From Verrucomicrobiia bacterium (GTDB lineage Bacteria; Verrucomicrobiota; Verrucomicrobiia; Limisphaerales; JADLHS01), in the NCBI GenBank assembly GCA_026125285.1, contig JAHCLO010000041.1:1-48598 (forward strand): DNA of 48,598 bases, given 5' to 3'. Under the pieces are notes generated by a model. The model saw only the letters and a list, made by a program, of their open reading frames with translations, was not told the origin of the DNA and searched no databases. Below are positions 1-9,422 of the stretch, piece after piece; the stretch's first letter is position 1, and each line of letters begins with the position of its first letter. The translations under genes and the position numbers were made by a program.

Positions 1-227
1 GCGTAAACACCGTTGGTCACCCAAATCACATCCCCCTCACTCGCCGTATCAATGGCTTCTTGAATGTTGGTGGCGGCACTGGTCCAGTCGGTGAAGGGCG
101 GCACATGCCCGCCGGCCAAGGACACATACCGATCAACGGCACGACCAGCAGTGTGATTCAAAACCAACAGGATCAGCCCGACGGCAATGCGGTTCCGGTA
201 CGCAGGAATGTTCTTTCCTTGTTTCAT
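1..227 (-). CDS. N-terminal part of a secreted beta-helix protein, cut by window edge
   Basis: This is the first 75 codons of a second copy of the gene at 319-4320; the rest lies outside the window. It has a signal peptide (hydrophobic VGLILLVLNHTAGRA) followed by the same start of a parallel beta-helix module (DRYVSL, TNIQEAIDTASEGDVIWVTNG). Nucleotides 1-74 are identical to 4094-4167, wobble positions included, so the two copies are recent duplicates or have been homogenised by gene conversion. The MKQ start at 227 is preferred because it begins the signal peptide, matching its neighbour; an in-frame ATG 30 nt upstream is possible. Likely an exported surface protein; ligand unknown. Confidence 0.8.
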   Translation of the reverse strand, partial: MKQGKNIPAYRNRIAVGLILLVLNHTAGRAVDRYVSLAGGHVPPFTDWTSAATNIQEAIDTASEGDVIWVTNGVY

Positions 228-318
228 AAGTTTGATGCTTGATGTGATTTCGTTCATTCCTCAATGCCCGTGTCATCCCGGCCCGACTACTGGCTCTTGA
301 GCTGCCGACGCTTCACCT

Positions 319-3300
319 TCATTGTGCTCGCACCCGATAGAAGCCAGCTGAATTGGTTGCCCTCGGGTCGCTGATTTGATGCACGCCACCGGTGCTGAAG
401 CTGATGGTTTGCAGCACCTGCCAGTTGATCGGCGGTGTCAGGTTGGTCGCCAGCTCGACCGAGTAACGGGCTTCATACTGACCGGAGAACTCGAATTGAA
501 ACCCGTCGGGCGTCATCGCAGGTGCTTGAAGCCGCGGTGGGTCCGGCAGAACTATGTCAACCAGCAGATTCGTGGAGACGCCGTCTGGATTGTCCGTGTT
601 GTACGCCGTCAACGTGACGGTGTAGGTGCCTGGATGGGGCCAGACATAGATGCCGGAGGTCGTGGGTGCTGTTCCGTCCCCATACAACCACTCGTACCAG
701 GCAACTCGGCCGGTGATCTGGGCGACGAAAAAGACCGGACGATTGACCAGCAGGTTGGTCCGCTCCAGCGCTCGATCCAGATATATGGCCACGGTTAACG
801 GACCGGTAAGACCAGATTCCAGCACTTCGTCACACCCGATCGAAGGCGGATTGGCCCAAGGCTCGCCGTCAAGGTCCGTACCGCTCGCGTAAGCCGCACT
901 GCCCGCACCGCGACAAGGTGAGTGGATGGAAACATGGGTTAAATCGAGAAGTTGTGGATTACCGGTGAGGTTGCCAGGACCCGTCACCGCGGGATCCGTG
1001 AGACAATAGGCATACTGGGCGCCGGGCGCATAGTAATTCGCGGTCAGGTAACCGTAACGGCCAACCGTGTTGAACAGGACGATGCTGTTGCGTGTGGTTC
1101 CGAAATACGTTCCCGCTCCGCTGGTCGTGCTGCAACTGAAACAAGTGTAGTTGAAGGTGACCGTACAGTTGTTTAGTGAACTGCGGTAAGCACCGCCTCC
1201 TTGTTGGAGCGCTTCGTTGAATGAAATGAGACAGTTCCGGGCGGTGCCATAACTGACACCGCCCCCGAAACGGGCAAGGTTGTTGGTCACCACGGAATTT
1301 TGGAGCGTTCCCTGAAACGCCCCGCCGCCGGAGGCGGAAGCCGCATTGCCGGTCAGCACGCAGTTGGCCACCATCGCGTTGCTAGAAGCGCACCAAACCC
1401 CGCCGCCGCATTGCAAGGAACCTGAATCACTCAGGGTGTCTCCGGTTGCGAGCGTGGCACCACCTTGCAACGTAAACCCGCTCAAAATCGCACCGTCGGC
1501 CAACCACGCCCCGCGCACGGCCAACGGGCCGTTGGTTGTTGCCGGATCCCATGCACCCTCAATGACCGTCGCTGTGGCGCCATTGACACTGACAACGGTC
1601 AACGGTTTGTCCAACGCGACGCGATTCATCAATTCTCCCGCCATTACTTTGCCACCGGTCGAATAGACGCCGTTGGTGACGAGGATGATTTCGCCAGGTG
1701 AGGCGGCATCAATCGCGTCTTGAATTGTGGTGGCAGCGGTGGCCCAGTTCGAAAACGGACTTGCAGGCGAAAGACTCGCACCGTCCACGCAACGAACCAC
1801 TACTTGCACGACGGCACTCGTGGCAACCCCGAACGCATTGCTAGCCACCATCTGGTAAGAACCGACATCTGAAGGCCCAAGACCGTTCACGATCAGATTG
1901 GTCGTTTGTGTCGAGCTGTAGCCCGGACTTTCTTCCAGCACGGAGCCGTCCTTGCTCCACCAGATGCTGAACGGCTCCTCGCCGGCGACGGCTACCCCGC
2001 CAATAAGCAGGCGGGTCGGATTGCCCCAGACTTGAAGCTTGAGTTCGCCAATAATGGCCGGTTGCGAGTGCCATTCGTCACAGCCGATGGACGGTGGATT
2101 CTCCCAAGGTTGTCCGTCTATGTCTGTGCCGCTGACCACCTCATTTGTGCCGGCGCCCCGACACGGAGAGGATTCCAACACATGTACGCCATCGGCCAAC
2201 ATTTGCGGGTCAATACTGAGATTTCCCTCGCCTGTCGGCAGGGGAACGGAATTGCAGTAGGTCATGGTGCAGTTCGCATAGTTCGTGTTGGGATTCGTGG
2301 TGCGGTGAAGATTCCCCCAAACGAGGCAATTGGTCAGGGAAGCGCCATACACTGCCGAGCCGTAACCGGAGGAGTATCCGGAAGAGGTGTTGCCAGTAAC
2401 CGTGCAGTTGACGAGCGTGCCGGAACTTGCGGCTCCCCCATTCATAAACGAGGAGTTTTCCGTGAGTGCGCAGTTCTTCAAGTTGCTGTTTAACACCCCA
2501 CCGGCCTCGCCCTGCTCGGCGGAGTTCATGGTGATGACGCAGTTGATCAAATTGCAGCGGGCGGCACCGCCGCCCGAGCCAGCTGAACCCACCGCTCGGT
2601 TGCCCATGACGGTGCAGTTGAGAAGAGTGATCTGATAGGCTCCGCCGCCTTGATGGGCGGTCGTGTTGTCCACGATTGCACAATCGGCCACCGTGGCATT
2701 TGTGGAAGCCCCCCACACGCCACCACCGTTCATCTGCTGAGTCACCGCAGGCGAAAACGATCGTGTGGCCCCGCCTCGCAGCGTGAAGCCGCTCAAGATG
2801 GCCCCGTTGGTCAGCCATGCGCAGCGCACGGCAGCGGGACCATTTGTGACGACGGGATTCCATAGACCTTGGATGATCGTGGCTTGCGGTCCGCTCAGGC
2901 TCTGGACGAGAATTGGTTTGTCCAGGGCGACGCGATTGGTCAGATCGCCGCCCATCACCTTCCCGCCTGTCCCATACGTTCCGCTGGCGACCAACACAAT
3001 TCCTCCGGGCAGCGCCACGTCAATGGCACTCTGGATGTTGGTCGCGGCGTCCCCCCAGTTCAGGTAAGGCGGCTGCGGGGCCGCCGCAGTCGAGTCAACG
3101 TAGTGGATCACGACATTTGCCACGGAACTGGTAACGACTCCAAAGACGTTGCTGACAACGACCTGATAACCGCCCACATCCGATGGTTCAACCCCTCGTG
3201 CCTGCAAATTTGGTGTGCGCGCGCCAGCAAAACGGTCGTCGTTCTCGATCAGCGCCCCATCTTTGGTCCACCAGTAAACAAACGGTTCCTGTCCGACAAC

Positions 3301-4320
3301 GCCCACTGTGAGGCGGAAACCGACAGGATTGCCGGTGAGCAGGACTTGGGGTTGGTCGAAGATCACTGGTTCAGGCTGCCATTCGTCGCAGCCAATCGAA
3401 GGCGGATCAGCCCAGGCCTGGCCGTCAATGTCGGTGCCGCTGACCAGATTCGTGCCCGCGCCACGGCACGGGGAAGTACTGGTCAGGTGGACGCCGTCAC
3501 TGAGCAACTGCGGGGCATTGGCGATATTGCCAACTCCAGCGGGCAGTGGTGTCGTACAACAATATGAAAGAAGTCCTCCCTGATAATTCCCGGGCGTATT
3601 GAAGTACACGATCGAATTTGTAAGCCTAGCCAGATTCAACGGTTGAGAAACGACTCCCCAACCGGAATTGCTGACGACCGTGCAATTGTTCAACACGCTG
3701 TTATATGCGCCGCCCCCGCTGGAAACGGATCTGTTTCCGTTGAGCAAGCAATTATTCAGGACGCCTTGAAAAACACCACCACCGTAGCCTGCTGAGTTGG
3801 ATATAATAATGCAATTGGCGATTACCGCATTCGAGCTGCACCACGCACCACCGCCACCAGCGAGATCGTTTAGGCTGGACAGCCGCGTCGCCCCGCCAAA
3901 AAGGGAGAAGCCACTCAACGTCGCCCCGTTCGTCAGCCACGCGCACCGCACCGCACCCGGCCCGTTCGTGTTCGCGGCATCCCATTGGCCCTTGATCGTC
4001 GTCAACGTTGGTCCGTTGACGCTGCGCACGGTGAGCGCCTTGTCCAAGGCCACCCGGTTGGTCAAATCGCCGGCCATGACCTTGCCGCCGAAAGCGTAAA
4101 CACCGTTGGTCACCCAAATCACATCCCCCTCACTCGCCGTATCAATGGCTTCTTGAATGTTGGTGGCCGCACTCGTCCAGTCCGTGAACGGCGGCAGATG
4201 CCCACCCTCCAGGGAGACATACCGGTCAACGGCATGGCCCGCAGTGCAATTCAAAAGCAGCAGCACCAGTCCGCTGGCGACACTGTTCCGGTATGTGGAT
4301 TGATAGTTCCCTGGTTTCAT
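319..4320 (-). CDS. Secreted multi-module beta-helix / Ig-like / PKD protein
   Basis: A 1333-residue exported protein. After an N-terminal signal peptide it has three homologous blocks of about 330-380 residues. Each block opens with an aromatic W..AATNIQ.AID segment and a GGKVMAG.L.NRVALDKP signature. It then has a series of short N-C-x-[VI] beta-helix rungs with Gly-rich turns, and closes with SPCRGAG...GTDIDG..W.NPPSIGCDE. Blocks 1 and 2 are followed by Ig-like domains (EPF.WWSKDG, PSDVG.YQ...SN.FG). Block 3 is followed by a PKD-like domain (YGDGTAPTTSG, HPGTYTVTLTAYN) and a C-terminal beta-rich piece ending in TNSAGFYRVRA. AAGGAG lies about 7 nt before the MKP start and fixes it; the frame extends 12 codons further upstream. 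The fold resembles polysaccharide-binding or polysaccharide-cleaving beta-helices, but I see no catalytic motif. Confidence 0.85.
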   Translation of the reverse strand: MKPGNYQSTYRNSVASGLVLLLLNCTAGHAVDRYVSLEGGHLPPFTDWTSAATNIQEAIDTASEGDVIWVTNGVYAFGGKVMAGDLTNRVALDKALTVRSVNGPTLTTIKGQWDAANTNGPGAVRCAWLTNGATLSGFSLFGGATRLSSLNDLAGGGGAWCSSNAVIANCIIISNSAGYGGGVFQGVLNNCLLNGNRSVSSGGGAYNSVLNNCTVVSNSGWGVVSQPLNLARLTNSIVYFNTPGNYQGGLLSYCCTTPLPAGVGNIANAPQLLSDGVHLTSTSPCRGAGTNLVSGTDIDGQAWADPPSIGCDEWQPEPVIFDQPQVLLTGNPVGFRLTVGVVGQEPFVYWWTKDGALIENDDRFAGARTPNLQARGVEPSDVGGYQVVVSNVFGVVTSSVANVVIHYVDSTAAAPQPPYLNWGDAATNIQSAIDVALPGGIVLVASGTYGTGGKVMGGDLTNRVALDKPILVQSLSGPQATIIQGLWNPVVTNGPAAVRCAWLTNGAILSGFTLRGGATRSFSPAVTQQMNGGGVWGASTNATVADCAIVDNTTAHQGGGAYQITLLNCTVMGNRAVGSAGSGGGAARCNLINCVITMNSAEQGEAGGVLNSNLKNCALTENSSFMNGGAASSGTLVNCTVTGNTSSGYSSGYGSAVYGASLTNCLVWGNLHRTTNPNTNYANCTMTYCNSVPLPTGEGNLSIDPQMLADGVHVLESSPCRGAGTNEVVSGTDIDGQPWENPPSIGCDEWHSQPAIIGELKLQVWGNPTRLLIGGVAVAGEEPFSIWWSKDGSVLEESPGYSSTQTTNLIVNGLGPSDVGSYQMVASNAFGVATSAVVQVVVRCVDGASLSPASPFSNWATAATTIQDAIDAASPGEIILVTNGVYSTGGKVMAGELMNRVALDKPLTVVSVNGATATVIEGAWDPATTNGPLAVRGAWLADGAILSGFTLQGGATLATGDTLSDSGSLQCGGGVWCASSNAMVANCVLTGNAASASGGGAFQGTLQNSVVTNNLARFGGGVSYGTARNCLISFNEALQQGGGAYRSSLNNCTVTFNYTCFSCSTTSGAGTYFGTTRNSIVLFNTVGRYGYLTANYYAPGAQYAYCLTDPAVTGPGNLTGNPQLLDLTHVSIHSPCRGAGSAAYASGTDLDGEPWANPPSIGCDEVLESGLTGPLTVAIYLDRALERTNLLVNRPVFFVAQITGRVAWYEWLYGDGTAPTTSGIYVWPHPGTYTVTLTAYNTDNPDGVSTNLLVDIVLPDPPRLQAPAMTPDGFQFEFSGQYEARYSVELATNLTPPINWQVLQTISFSTGGVHQISDPRATNSAGFYRVRAQ

Positions 4321-4534
4321 GAGCGCGCTCCTTGATGTGGTTTGATCCATTTCCAAAGCCCCTGATGCCCCGGTCGAGAAGCCAATGACCTGCCGGCCAA
4401 AGCTTGGGTATTATCTCCCCCATCCATGCCGAAAAGGCAAGCGAAACCAACGTCAGTTCGACAACCACTTCCGGCCTTACCTTATTGGTGAGCCGGGGAA
4501 ACTGGACCACATGGCCTCTACTCCCGGAGAGGCG

Positions 4535-5455
4535 TCAAATACTGAACTCCCCGCCCTTCTTCTCGCGTGTCTGCTTGCGCATCACCTTCACGTTGGCGTC
4601 CTCCTGCACCACCAGCGAATACGGCGGGACGCTGTTGGTCAGAAAAACATTCGCCCCAATGGTGCTGCCCTCGCCCACCACGGTGTCGCCGCCCATAATG
4701 GTGGCGCCGGCATAAACCGTCACATAATCCTCAATGGTGGGATGCCGCTTGTGGCCGCGCAGTTGCTGGCCCGCGGCGAGGGATTTGGCGACGAGACCCA
4801 CACCCTGATACAACTTCACGTGATCGCCGATGATGGTGGTTTCGCCCACCACCGTACCGGTGCAATGGTCCACGAAGAAGTGCGTGCCGATTTGTGCGCC
4901 GGGGTGTAGGTCCATCCCCGTGCGACTGTGCGCCCACTCGGTCATGATGCGCGGAATGAGCGCGATGTTCTTGAGATACAATTCGTGCGCGAGACGTTGC
5001 ACGGCGATCGCTTCCACAAAGGGGTAGGCGACGATCACCTCTTCCTTGCTCAATGCCGCGGGGTCGCCGTTGAAGGCCGCCTCCATGTCGGTTTGCAGCA
5101 ATTCGCGAACACGCGGCAGGCTGCCGAGAAATTCCAGTGTCAGACTGTGGGCCGCCGAGCGCAGCTTGCTCTTCGCGAACTCCGGCGGCGGATTGTATTC
5201 AAGACTCTTGCGAATCTCGTCTTCAAGCGGTCCGAGTACGGCATCCAGGCGCGAGGCGGTTTCCACCTTGATCTCGGAGGAGTGGATCGGTTGCTCGTCG
5301 AAGAAGCCGGGAAACAACAGGCGCAACAGGTCCGTGGTCAGTTCGCAAATCGCGCGCTTGGACGGCAGATTCTTGCCATCCAGATGATTGATGCCGCCCA
5401 CTTGCGCGTAGGAGGCCACCAGTTGGTCGGTGAGTTGCGTGACGGTCGGTTCCAC
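4535..5455 (-). CDS. cysE: Serine O-acetyltransferase
   Basis: Transfers acetyl from acetyl-CoA to L-serine, giving O-acetylserine for cysteine synthesis in the cytoplasm. The 306-residue protein has a helical N-terminal half (about 1-180) and a C-terminal left-handed beta-helix of hexapeptide repeats (about 183-285). Diagnostic motifs are MDLHPGAQIG, VDHCTGTVVGET, GHKRHPTIEDYV and GANVFLTNSVPP. By comparison with E. coli CysE, Asp182 and His197 are the likely catalytic dyad. The frame opens with GTG at 5455. The C-terminus is short and basic; the Cys feedback-inhibition tail cannot be judged. It stands alone on the minus strand, divergent from the AbgT transporter. No cysK is in the window. 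Confidence 0.9.
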   Translation of the reverse strand: MEPTVTQLTDQLVASYAQVGGINHLDGKNLPSKRAICELTTDLLRLLFPGFFDEQPIHSSEIKVETASRLDAVLGPLEDEIRKSLEYNPPPEFAKSKLRSAAHSLTLEFLGSLPRVRELLQTDMEAAFNGDPAALSKEEVIVAYPFVEAIAVQRLAHELYLKNIALIPRIMTEWAHSRTGMDLHPGAQIGTHFFVDHCTGTVVGETTIIGDHVKLYQGVGLVAKSLAAGQQLRGHKRHPTIEDYVTVYAGATIMGGDTVVGEGSTIGANVFLTNSVPPYSLVVQEDANVKVMRKQTREKKGGEFSI

Positions 5456-5525
5456 GGTGGCAGTATTGCGTCAGTGCCGGGCTGAAAGCAAGCGGGCGAC
5501 ACCGCCGGTTCAGCTTGCCGGAACT

Positions 5526-5575
5526 GGTGGGGCGAGGCTCCTGACGAGCCGGCTTGCGCGGACGCTCGCCCTACC
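5526..5575. repeat. Imperfect palindrome (REP-like) between cysE and the AbgT gene
   Basis: The outer arms GGTGGGGCGAG (5526-5536) and CTCGCCCTACC (5565-5575) pair with one mismatch. Inside is a smaller hairpin GGCTC-CTGAC-GAGCC. It sits in the divergent intergenic space, about 120 nt before the transporter start. It resembles the other palindromes in this window in beginning with GGT(A/G)GGGCG. Confidence 0.7.
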
Positions 5576-5697
5576 ACTGCCTCAGCGAGGTTGCGGGGAA
5601 AGTGTGGCCGCTTTCGTTCAATCGCCCGAAGCACGGCATTCAAGTGTTCCACGTCCGTGCTTGCGCTGCGCGCGTTGGTCCGGCTTGCTTTGCCGCC

Positions 5698-7236
5698 ATG
5701 AGCAACACCGCCGCCAAACCACCGTCCCGCCTTCAGCGCTGGCTCAATGTCATCGAACGCGCCGGCAATGCCCTGCCGCATCCGGCCACCTTGTTCGCCG
5801 GTCTGGCGGTGCTGGTGGTGGTGCTTTCCTGGGTGTTCAACACGATGGGTGTTTCCGTCACGCACCCCGCCAGCGGCGAGCAGGTGGGCACAGTCAACCT
5901 GCTCTCTGTCGCCGGCCTGCAACGCATCGTCCAGGAGGTCGCGCGCAATTTTCTCGCGTTCCCGCCGCTCGGCATCTCGCTCACCGCGCTGCTGGGGCTG
6001 GGCATTGCGGAACATTCCGGCCTGATGGGCGCGGGTTTGCGACTGGTCGTGCTGGCCACGCCCCGGCGGCTCATCACGCCGATGGTGGTGTTTGCGGGCG
6101 TGATGTCCAATGCCGGGAGCGAAGTCGGATACGTGCTACTGACGCCGCTGGCGGCGGCGCTGTTCCATGCGTTGGGCCGGCATCCCCTGGTGGGCCTGGC
6201 GGCGGCGTTCGCCGGTGTGTCCGGCGGTTACAGCGCCAACCTGCTCGTCGGCTCCATAGACGTGTTGCTCGCCGGTCTGACTCAGGCCGCCGCCCAGCTC
6301 GTCAATCCAGAGGCACAAGTCACCGCCGTGGTGAACTGGTATTTCATGGCGGTTTCCACCGTGATGGTCACCGGCATCGGCACCTGGGTGACGGAACGCA
6401 TCGTGGCGCCGCGCCTCGGAGATTACCGGGGCAGCGCACCGCGCGAGGAATTGAAAACGCTCACCGCACGCGAACGGCGCGGCCTGTGGGCGGCGGGGGT
6501 GACCGTCGCGGCGCTGGTGGCTTTCGTGCTCGGCGGGGTATTGCCGGCGGACGGTTATTTGATCAATCCCAAGCATCCCTCGTTCGCCAAATCGGCCTTC
6601 ATGGAGGGATTGGTTACTTTCATCATGCTTTTCGGTCTGCTGCCGGGACTCGCTTACGGCTTTGTCGCCGGCACGTTGAAGAACGACCACGACGCGGTAA
6701 CGGGCATGACGCGGACCATGCAGTCCATGGGGTCGTTCCTCGTGTTGGCATTCTTTGCGGCACAGTTTATCGCCTATTTCAACTGGACCAACTTGGGGAT
6801 CATCTGCGCGGTAAGCGGCGCGGAGGTGATTCAGAAAATGGGCCTGCAGGACCGGCCGGTGCCGTTGATGCTGACGCTGGTGCTGTTCGCGGCGATGGTA
6901 AACATGATGATCTCAAGCGCATCGGCCAAGTGGGCGTTGCTCGCGCCCATCTTCGTGCCGATGTTCATGCTGCTGGGCTATTCGCCGGCGCTGGTGCAGG
7001 GCGCCTTCCGCGTCGGCGACAGCGTGACCAACATCATCACGCCGCTGATGAGCTACTTTCCGCTGATCCTCACCTTCGTGCAGAAATACGAGCCGCGCGC
7101 CGGCATTGGAACATTGATTTCGACGATGTTGCCCTACTCGCTGGCGTTCCTCGTCGCCTGGATGGTGTTGCTGGTGTTTTGGATTCTGATCGGGCTGCCG
7201 ATGGGGCCGGACGCGCCGCTGTATCTGCCGCAATGA
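5698..7236 (+). CDS. AbgT-family transporter
   Basis: An inner-membrane protein of 512 residues with about a dozen hydrophobic segments. It belongs to the AbgT family, whose members import p-aminobenzoyl-glutamate or export antimetabolites such as sulfonamides. Family-like features are the N-terminal R.L..IERAGN.LPHPATLF segment, the conserved GVMSNAGSEVGYV helix, FAGVSGGYSANLL, and the C-terminal GDSVTNIITPLMSYFP and ISTMLPYS. The ATG at 5698 is chosen because homology starts just after it; the frame extends upstream without Met-rich or conserved content. It is single and convergent with waaF, 59 nt apart. No abgA or abgB hydrolase is nearby, so the substrate is open. Confidence 0.88.
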   Translation: MSNTAAKPPSRLQRWLNVIERAGNALPHPATLFAGLAVLVVVLSWVFNTMGVSVTHPASGEQVGTVNLLSVAGLQRIVQEVARNFLAFPPLGISLTALLGLGIAEHSGLMGAGLRLVVLATPRRLITPMVVFAGVMSNAGSEVGYVLLTPLAAALFHALGRHPLVGLAAAFAGVSGGYSANLLVGSIDVLLAGLTQAAAQLVNPEAQVTAVVNWYFMAVSTVMVTGIGTWVTERIVAPRLGDYRGSAPREELKTLTARERRGLWAAGVTVAALVAFVLGGVLPADGYLINPKHPSFAKSAFMEGLVTFIMLFGLLPGLAYGFVAGTLKNDHDAVTGMTRTMQSMGSFLVLAFFAAQFIAYFNWTNLGIICAVSGAEVIQKMGLQDRPVPLMLTLVLFAAMVNMMISSASAKWALLAPIFVPMFMLLGYSPALVQGAFRVGDSVTNIITPLMSYFPLILTFVQKYEPRAGIGTLISTMLPYSLAFLVAWMVLLVFWILIGLPMGPDAPLYLPQ

Positions 7237-7295
7237 ATCACTGAGACATCAGGGCGGCGACTGGTCAGACGATCAATGATTCCTTCAGCGCGATC

Positions 7296-8435
7296 TCAAC
7301 TCGACAGCACATTCAACACTGCCTCCGTAACACGCTCCACACTGATGCCGTTCATGCAGCGAAAATCAATCGGGCACTCGCGCAAATAGCACGGTGAACA
7401 CGGCGCATCGGATTTCAGGAGGCGATGGCGCGGGTCGCCGGGCAAACCCGGGCCGGTGAGTTCGGGTGAAGTGCTGCCGAAGGGGACGACGACCGGAGTG
7501 CCGAGCGCCGCGGCGACGTGCGTCGGCCCGGTGTCGTTGGTGAGCAGCGCGCGGCAGAGTCTGAGCAGGGCCATGAGTTCACGCAGGGATGTCTGGCCGG
7601 CGAAGTTCTTTGGCGGGATGCGTGATGCGTGATGCGTGACTTCCACCTCGATGCGGGCGGCGAGGTCGGCGTCCTTTTTGCCGCCCAGGATGAGCCAGAC
7701 GCAATCGGTGCGTTGCTGAAGCTCGCGGGCGGTGGCGATGAAACGTTCGACGGGCCAGCGTTTGGCCGGCCCGTATTCCGCGCCAGGATTCAGACCCAAG
7801 ATGGGTGCGGTGGTTTCATTCAGACCAAACTTGATTCGCGCGGCGGCAATTTCCTCGGAACCTACGAACAATTGCGGAGGCAGCAGATCGGCACTTGCGC
7901 CGAGTGCAGACGCCAGATGCAGATACTCGTGGAGTTGGTGCGCGGACACAGGGTACGTGAGGCGTGAGGCGTGAGGCGTGAGGGGAGGGTTGGTCAGATT
8001 CCTGATTTCACCAAGCGAGCGCTTGCGCATCCGCACCGCTTCGGGTCGGACGGTCACGGATTGGGTCAAGAACCAGTTTCGCCAGGGACGCGCGTAGCCG
8101 ATGCGCCGGGGGATGCCGGCGAGCCAGACTTCCAACGCGGAGCGGGGCGAGTTGGGCAGCACGAACGCCAGGTCGAATTTCCCCGCGCGCAATCTTCGTG
8201 CGACTGCGAACGCACTTTCACGTTGGCTGAATTCAAGGGTTTCGTTCACCGCCGGATGCCGCTTCCACAGATCGCGCAGTTTTTCCGGCGTCAAGAGCGT
8301 GATGCGGGCTTGAGGGAATCGTTCACGCAGGCGCAGCAAGGCTGGCGTGGTCATGACGGCGTCGCCCAACCAGTTCACGCCGCGGACCAGAATTCGCTGC
8401 GAAGGCGGTTGGTGGGTGGTGGTTCGCGCGTTCAC
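7296..8435 (-). CDS. waaF: Lipopolysaccharide heptosyltransferase II-type glycosyltransferase
   Basis: GT9-family enzyme that adds heptose to the LPS inner core on the cytoplasmic face. The 379-residue protein starts ILVRGVNWLGDAVMT and carries the GLNPGAEYGPAKRWP nucleotide-sugar segment and the LLTNDTGPTHVAAALGTP donor-site loop. The Cys-rich CSPCYLREC end is typical of WaaF. The start is a GTG overlapping the lpxL stop by 4 nt (GTGA), implying coupled translation. Two segments, residues about 146-162 and 266-274, are encoded by 7-nt tandem repeats and look like insertions into the normal fold. It is last in the lpxK-lpxL-waaF operon. Confidence 0.88.
   Translation of the reverse strand: MNARTTTHQPPSQRILVRGVNWLGDAVMTTPALLRLRERFPQARITLLTPEKLRDLWKRHPAVNETLEFSQRESAFAVARRLRAGKFDLAFVLPNSPRSALEVWLAGIPRRIGYARPWRNWFLTQSVTVRPEAVRMRKRSLGEIRNLTNPPLTPHASRLTYPVSAHQLHEYLHLASALGASADLLPPQLFVGSEEIAAARIKFGLNETTAPILGLNPGAEYGPAKRWPVERFIATARELQQRTDCVWLILGGKKDADLAARIEVEVTHHASRIPPKNFAGQTSLRELMALLRLCRALLTNDTGPTHVAAALGTPVVVPFGSTSPELTGPGLPGDPRHRLLKSDAPCSPCYLRECPIDFRCMNGISVERVTEAVLNVLSS
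7617..7639. repeat. Heptamer tandem repeat inside waaF
   Basis: Three perfect copies of GATGCGT followed by GA. On the coding strand they read as TCACGCATCACG-type sequence and encode the THHASR stretch, residues about 267-272, in frame. Confidence 0.9.
7955..7982. repeat. Heptamer tandem repeat inside waaF
   Basis: Four heptamers, ACGTGAG then three perfect GCGTGAG. On the coding strand they encode part of LTPHASRLTYPV, residues about 152-163. Confidence 0.9.
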
Positions 8436-9364
8436 GGTGCAACCGCAGCAGCTTGAATTTCAGACTTCGGCTTTCGGACTTCGGGCTTCACCGGCTTCCA
8501 ACGGTTATGCACCCAGAACCAGTTGGCTGGGTCGCGGCGCACGGCAACCTCGAAAGCACGGTTGACGTCGCGCATGATTGCTTCCGGGGAACGCGGTTGA
8601 TCACCTTCGCGGGTCGGGAGTTCATCGCCCACCTCGATGCGCCAGCGCGCCAGACCGGTGCGATAGCAGACGGCGGTGTGCAACGGGCAGCGATAGCGCA
8701 AGGCAAACACCGCCGGCGCAACCGAGGTGGAACACTCATGGCCAAGGAAAGGAATCCGCACGGCCCCGAGGCCGGCGTGCTGGTCGGCGAGCAGGCCGAG
8801 CAACAAACCAGTGTCGGACATGCAGGCTTTGAGCGCGGCGGCTTCGGAGCGCCGTTCAAAAAAGCGGCAACCCGAACGCTCGCGCAACGATTGCATCAGG
8901 CGGTTGAGCGACGGTTGCCGCAGGCCGCGATAAGTGCTGCCGCATTTGAACCCCGGCACATACTCGCCGAAACGCACGTAGAGCTCGAAATTGCCAAAAT
9001 GCCCGATGGCCACCACCCGGCTCTGCGGACCGGCGTCCGCCTGGTAGGGCCGGATTTTCTCCGCCCCGACAAATTCAAAGTGCGGGCGCATGGCCTCGGA
9101 CGTCATGACAGCAGTCTTGATGGCGGAAACGTAATTCTCCCCCAGTCGCCGGAAGTTTTCCCGCGCCAGGGCGCGAATTTCATCCGGCGATTTCTCTGCG
9201 CCGAAGCACAGAGTCAAATTGCGCAGCGCCACGCGCCGGTGGCGCGCATCCACCCACCAGGCCAAGGCTCCCCCCGTCCGGCCGATCCAGGCAACGCCTG
9301 TCAGTGGCAATGCCTGAATCACGGCCACCAGCGACCGGGCGAGGAGGTAAAGCAGCGGTTCCAT
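8432..9364 (-). CDS. lpxL: Lipid A biosynthesis acyltransferase (LpxL/HtrB family)
   Basis: Adds a secondary acyl chain to Kdo-lipid A precursor at the inner membrane. The 310-residue protein has an N-terminal membrane-proximal hydrophobic stretch, the HX4E catalytic motif GHFGNFE (His122, Glu127), and later the GLLADQHAG and VPFLGHE-like segments. The C-terminal WFWVHNRWKP is also typical of the family. The last dozen residues (EVRKPKSEIQ) come from a 7-nt repeat array and probably are an added tail. It overlaps waaF by 4 nt and lies 58 nt after lpxK. The exact acyl position cannot be told, so the symbol marks family only. Confidence 0.87.
   Translation of the reverse strand: MEPLLYLLARSLVAVIQALPLTGVAWIGRTGGALAWWVDARHRRVALRNLTLCFGAEKSPDEIRALARENFRRLGENYVSAIKTAVMTSEAMRPHFEFVGAEKIRPYQADAGPQSRVVAIGHFGNFELYVRFGEYVPGFKCGSTYRGLRQPSLNRLMQSLRERSGCRFFERRSEAAALKACMSDTGLLLGLLADQHAGLGAVRIPFLGHECSTSVAPAVFALRYRCPLHTAVCYRTGLARWRIEVGDELPTREGDQPRSPEAIMRDVNRAFEVAVRRDPANWFWVHNRWKPVKPEVRKPKSEIQAAAVAP
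8461..8488. repeat. Heptamer tandem repeat at the 3' end of lpxL
   Basis: Four degenerate heptamers: CAGACTT, CGGCTTT, CGGACTT, CGGGCTT. They encode the VRKPKSE part of the LpxL C-terminus. They belong to the same class as the array at 19638-19665 (reverse complement GAAGTCC-like). Confidence 0.85.
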
Positions 9365-9422
9365 GGCGGGTCGCGATCAATGACGCCGTTGCATCAGCAT
9401 GAGCGTGGCCGTCTTCATCCGG

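Noticed and set aside
5430..7244. Arg/Gly-rich 604-codon frame over the AbgT gene
   Set aside because: Shifted frame with no membrane helices, whereas the AbgT frame has all family motifs.
7955..7982. CRISPR-like repeat
   Set aside because: Units of 7 nt without spacers; no cas genes anywhere in the window.
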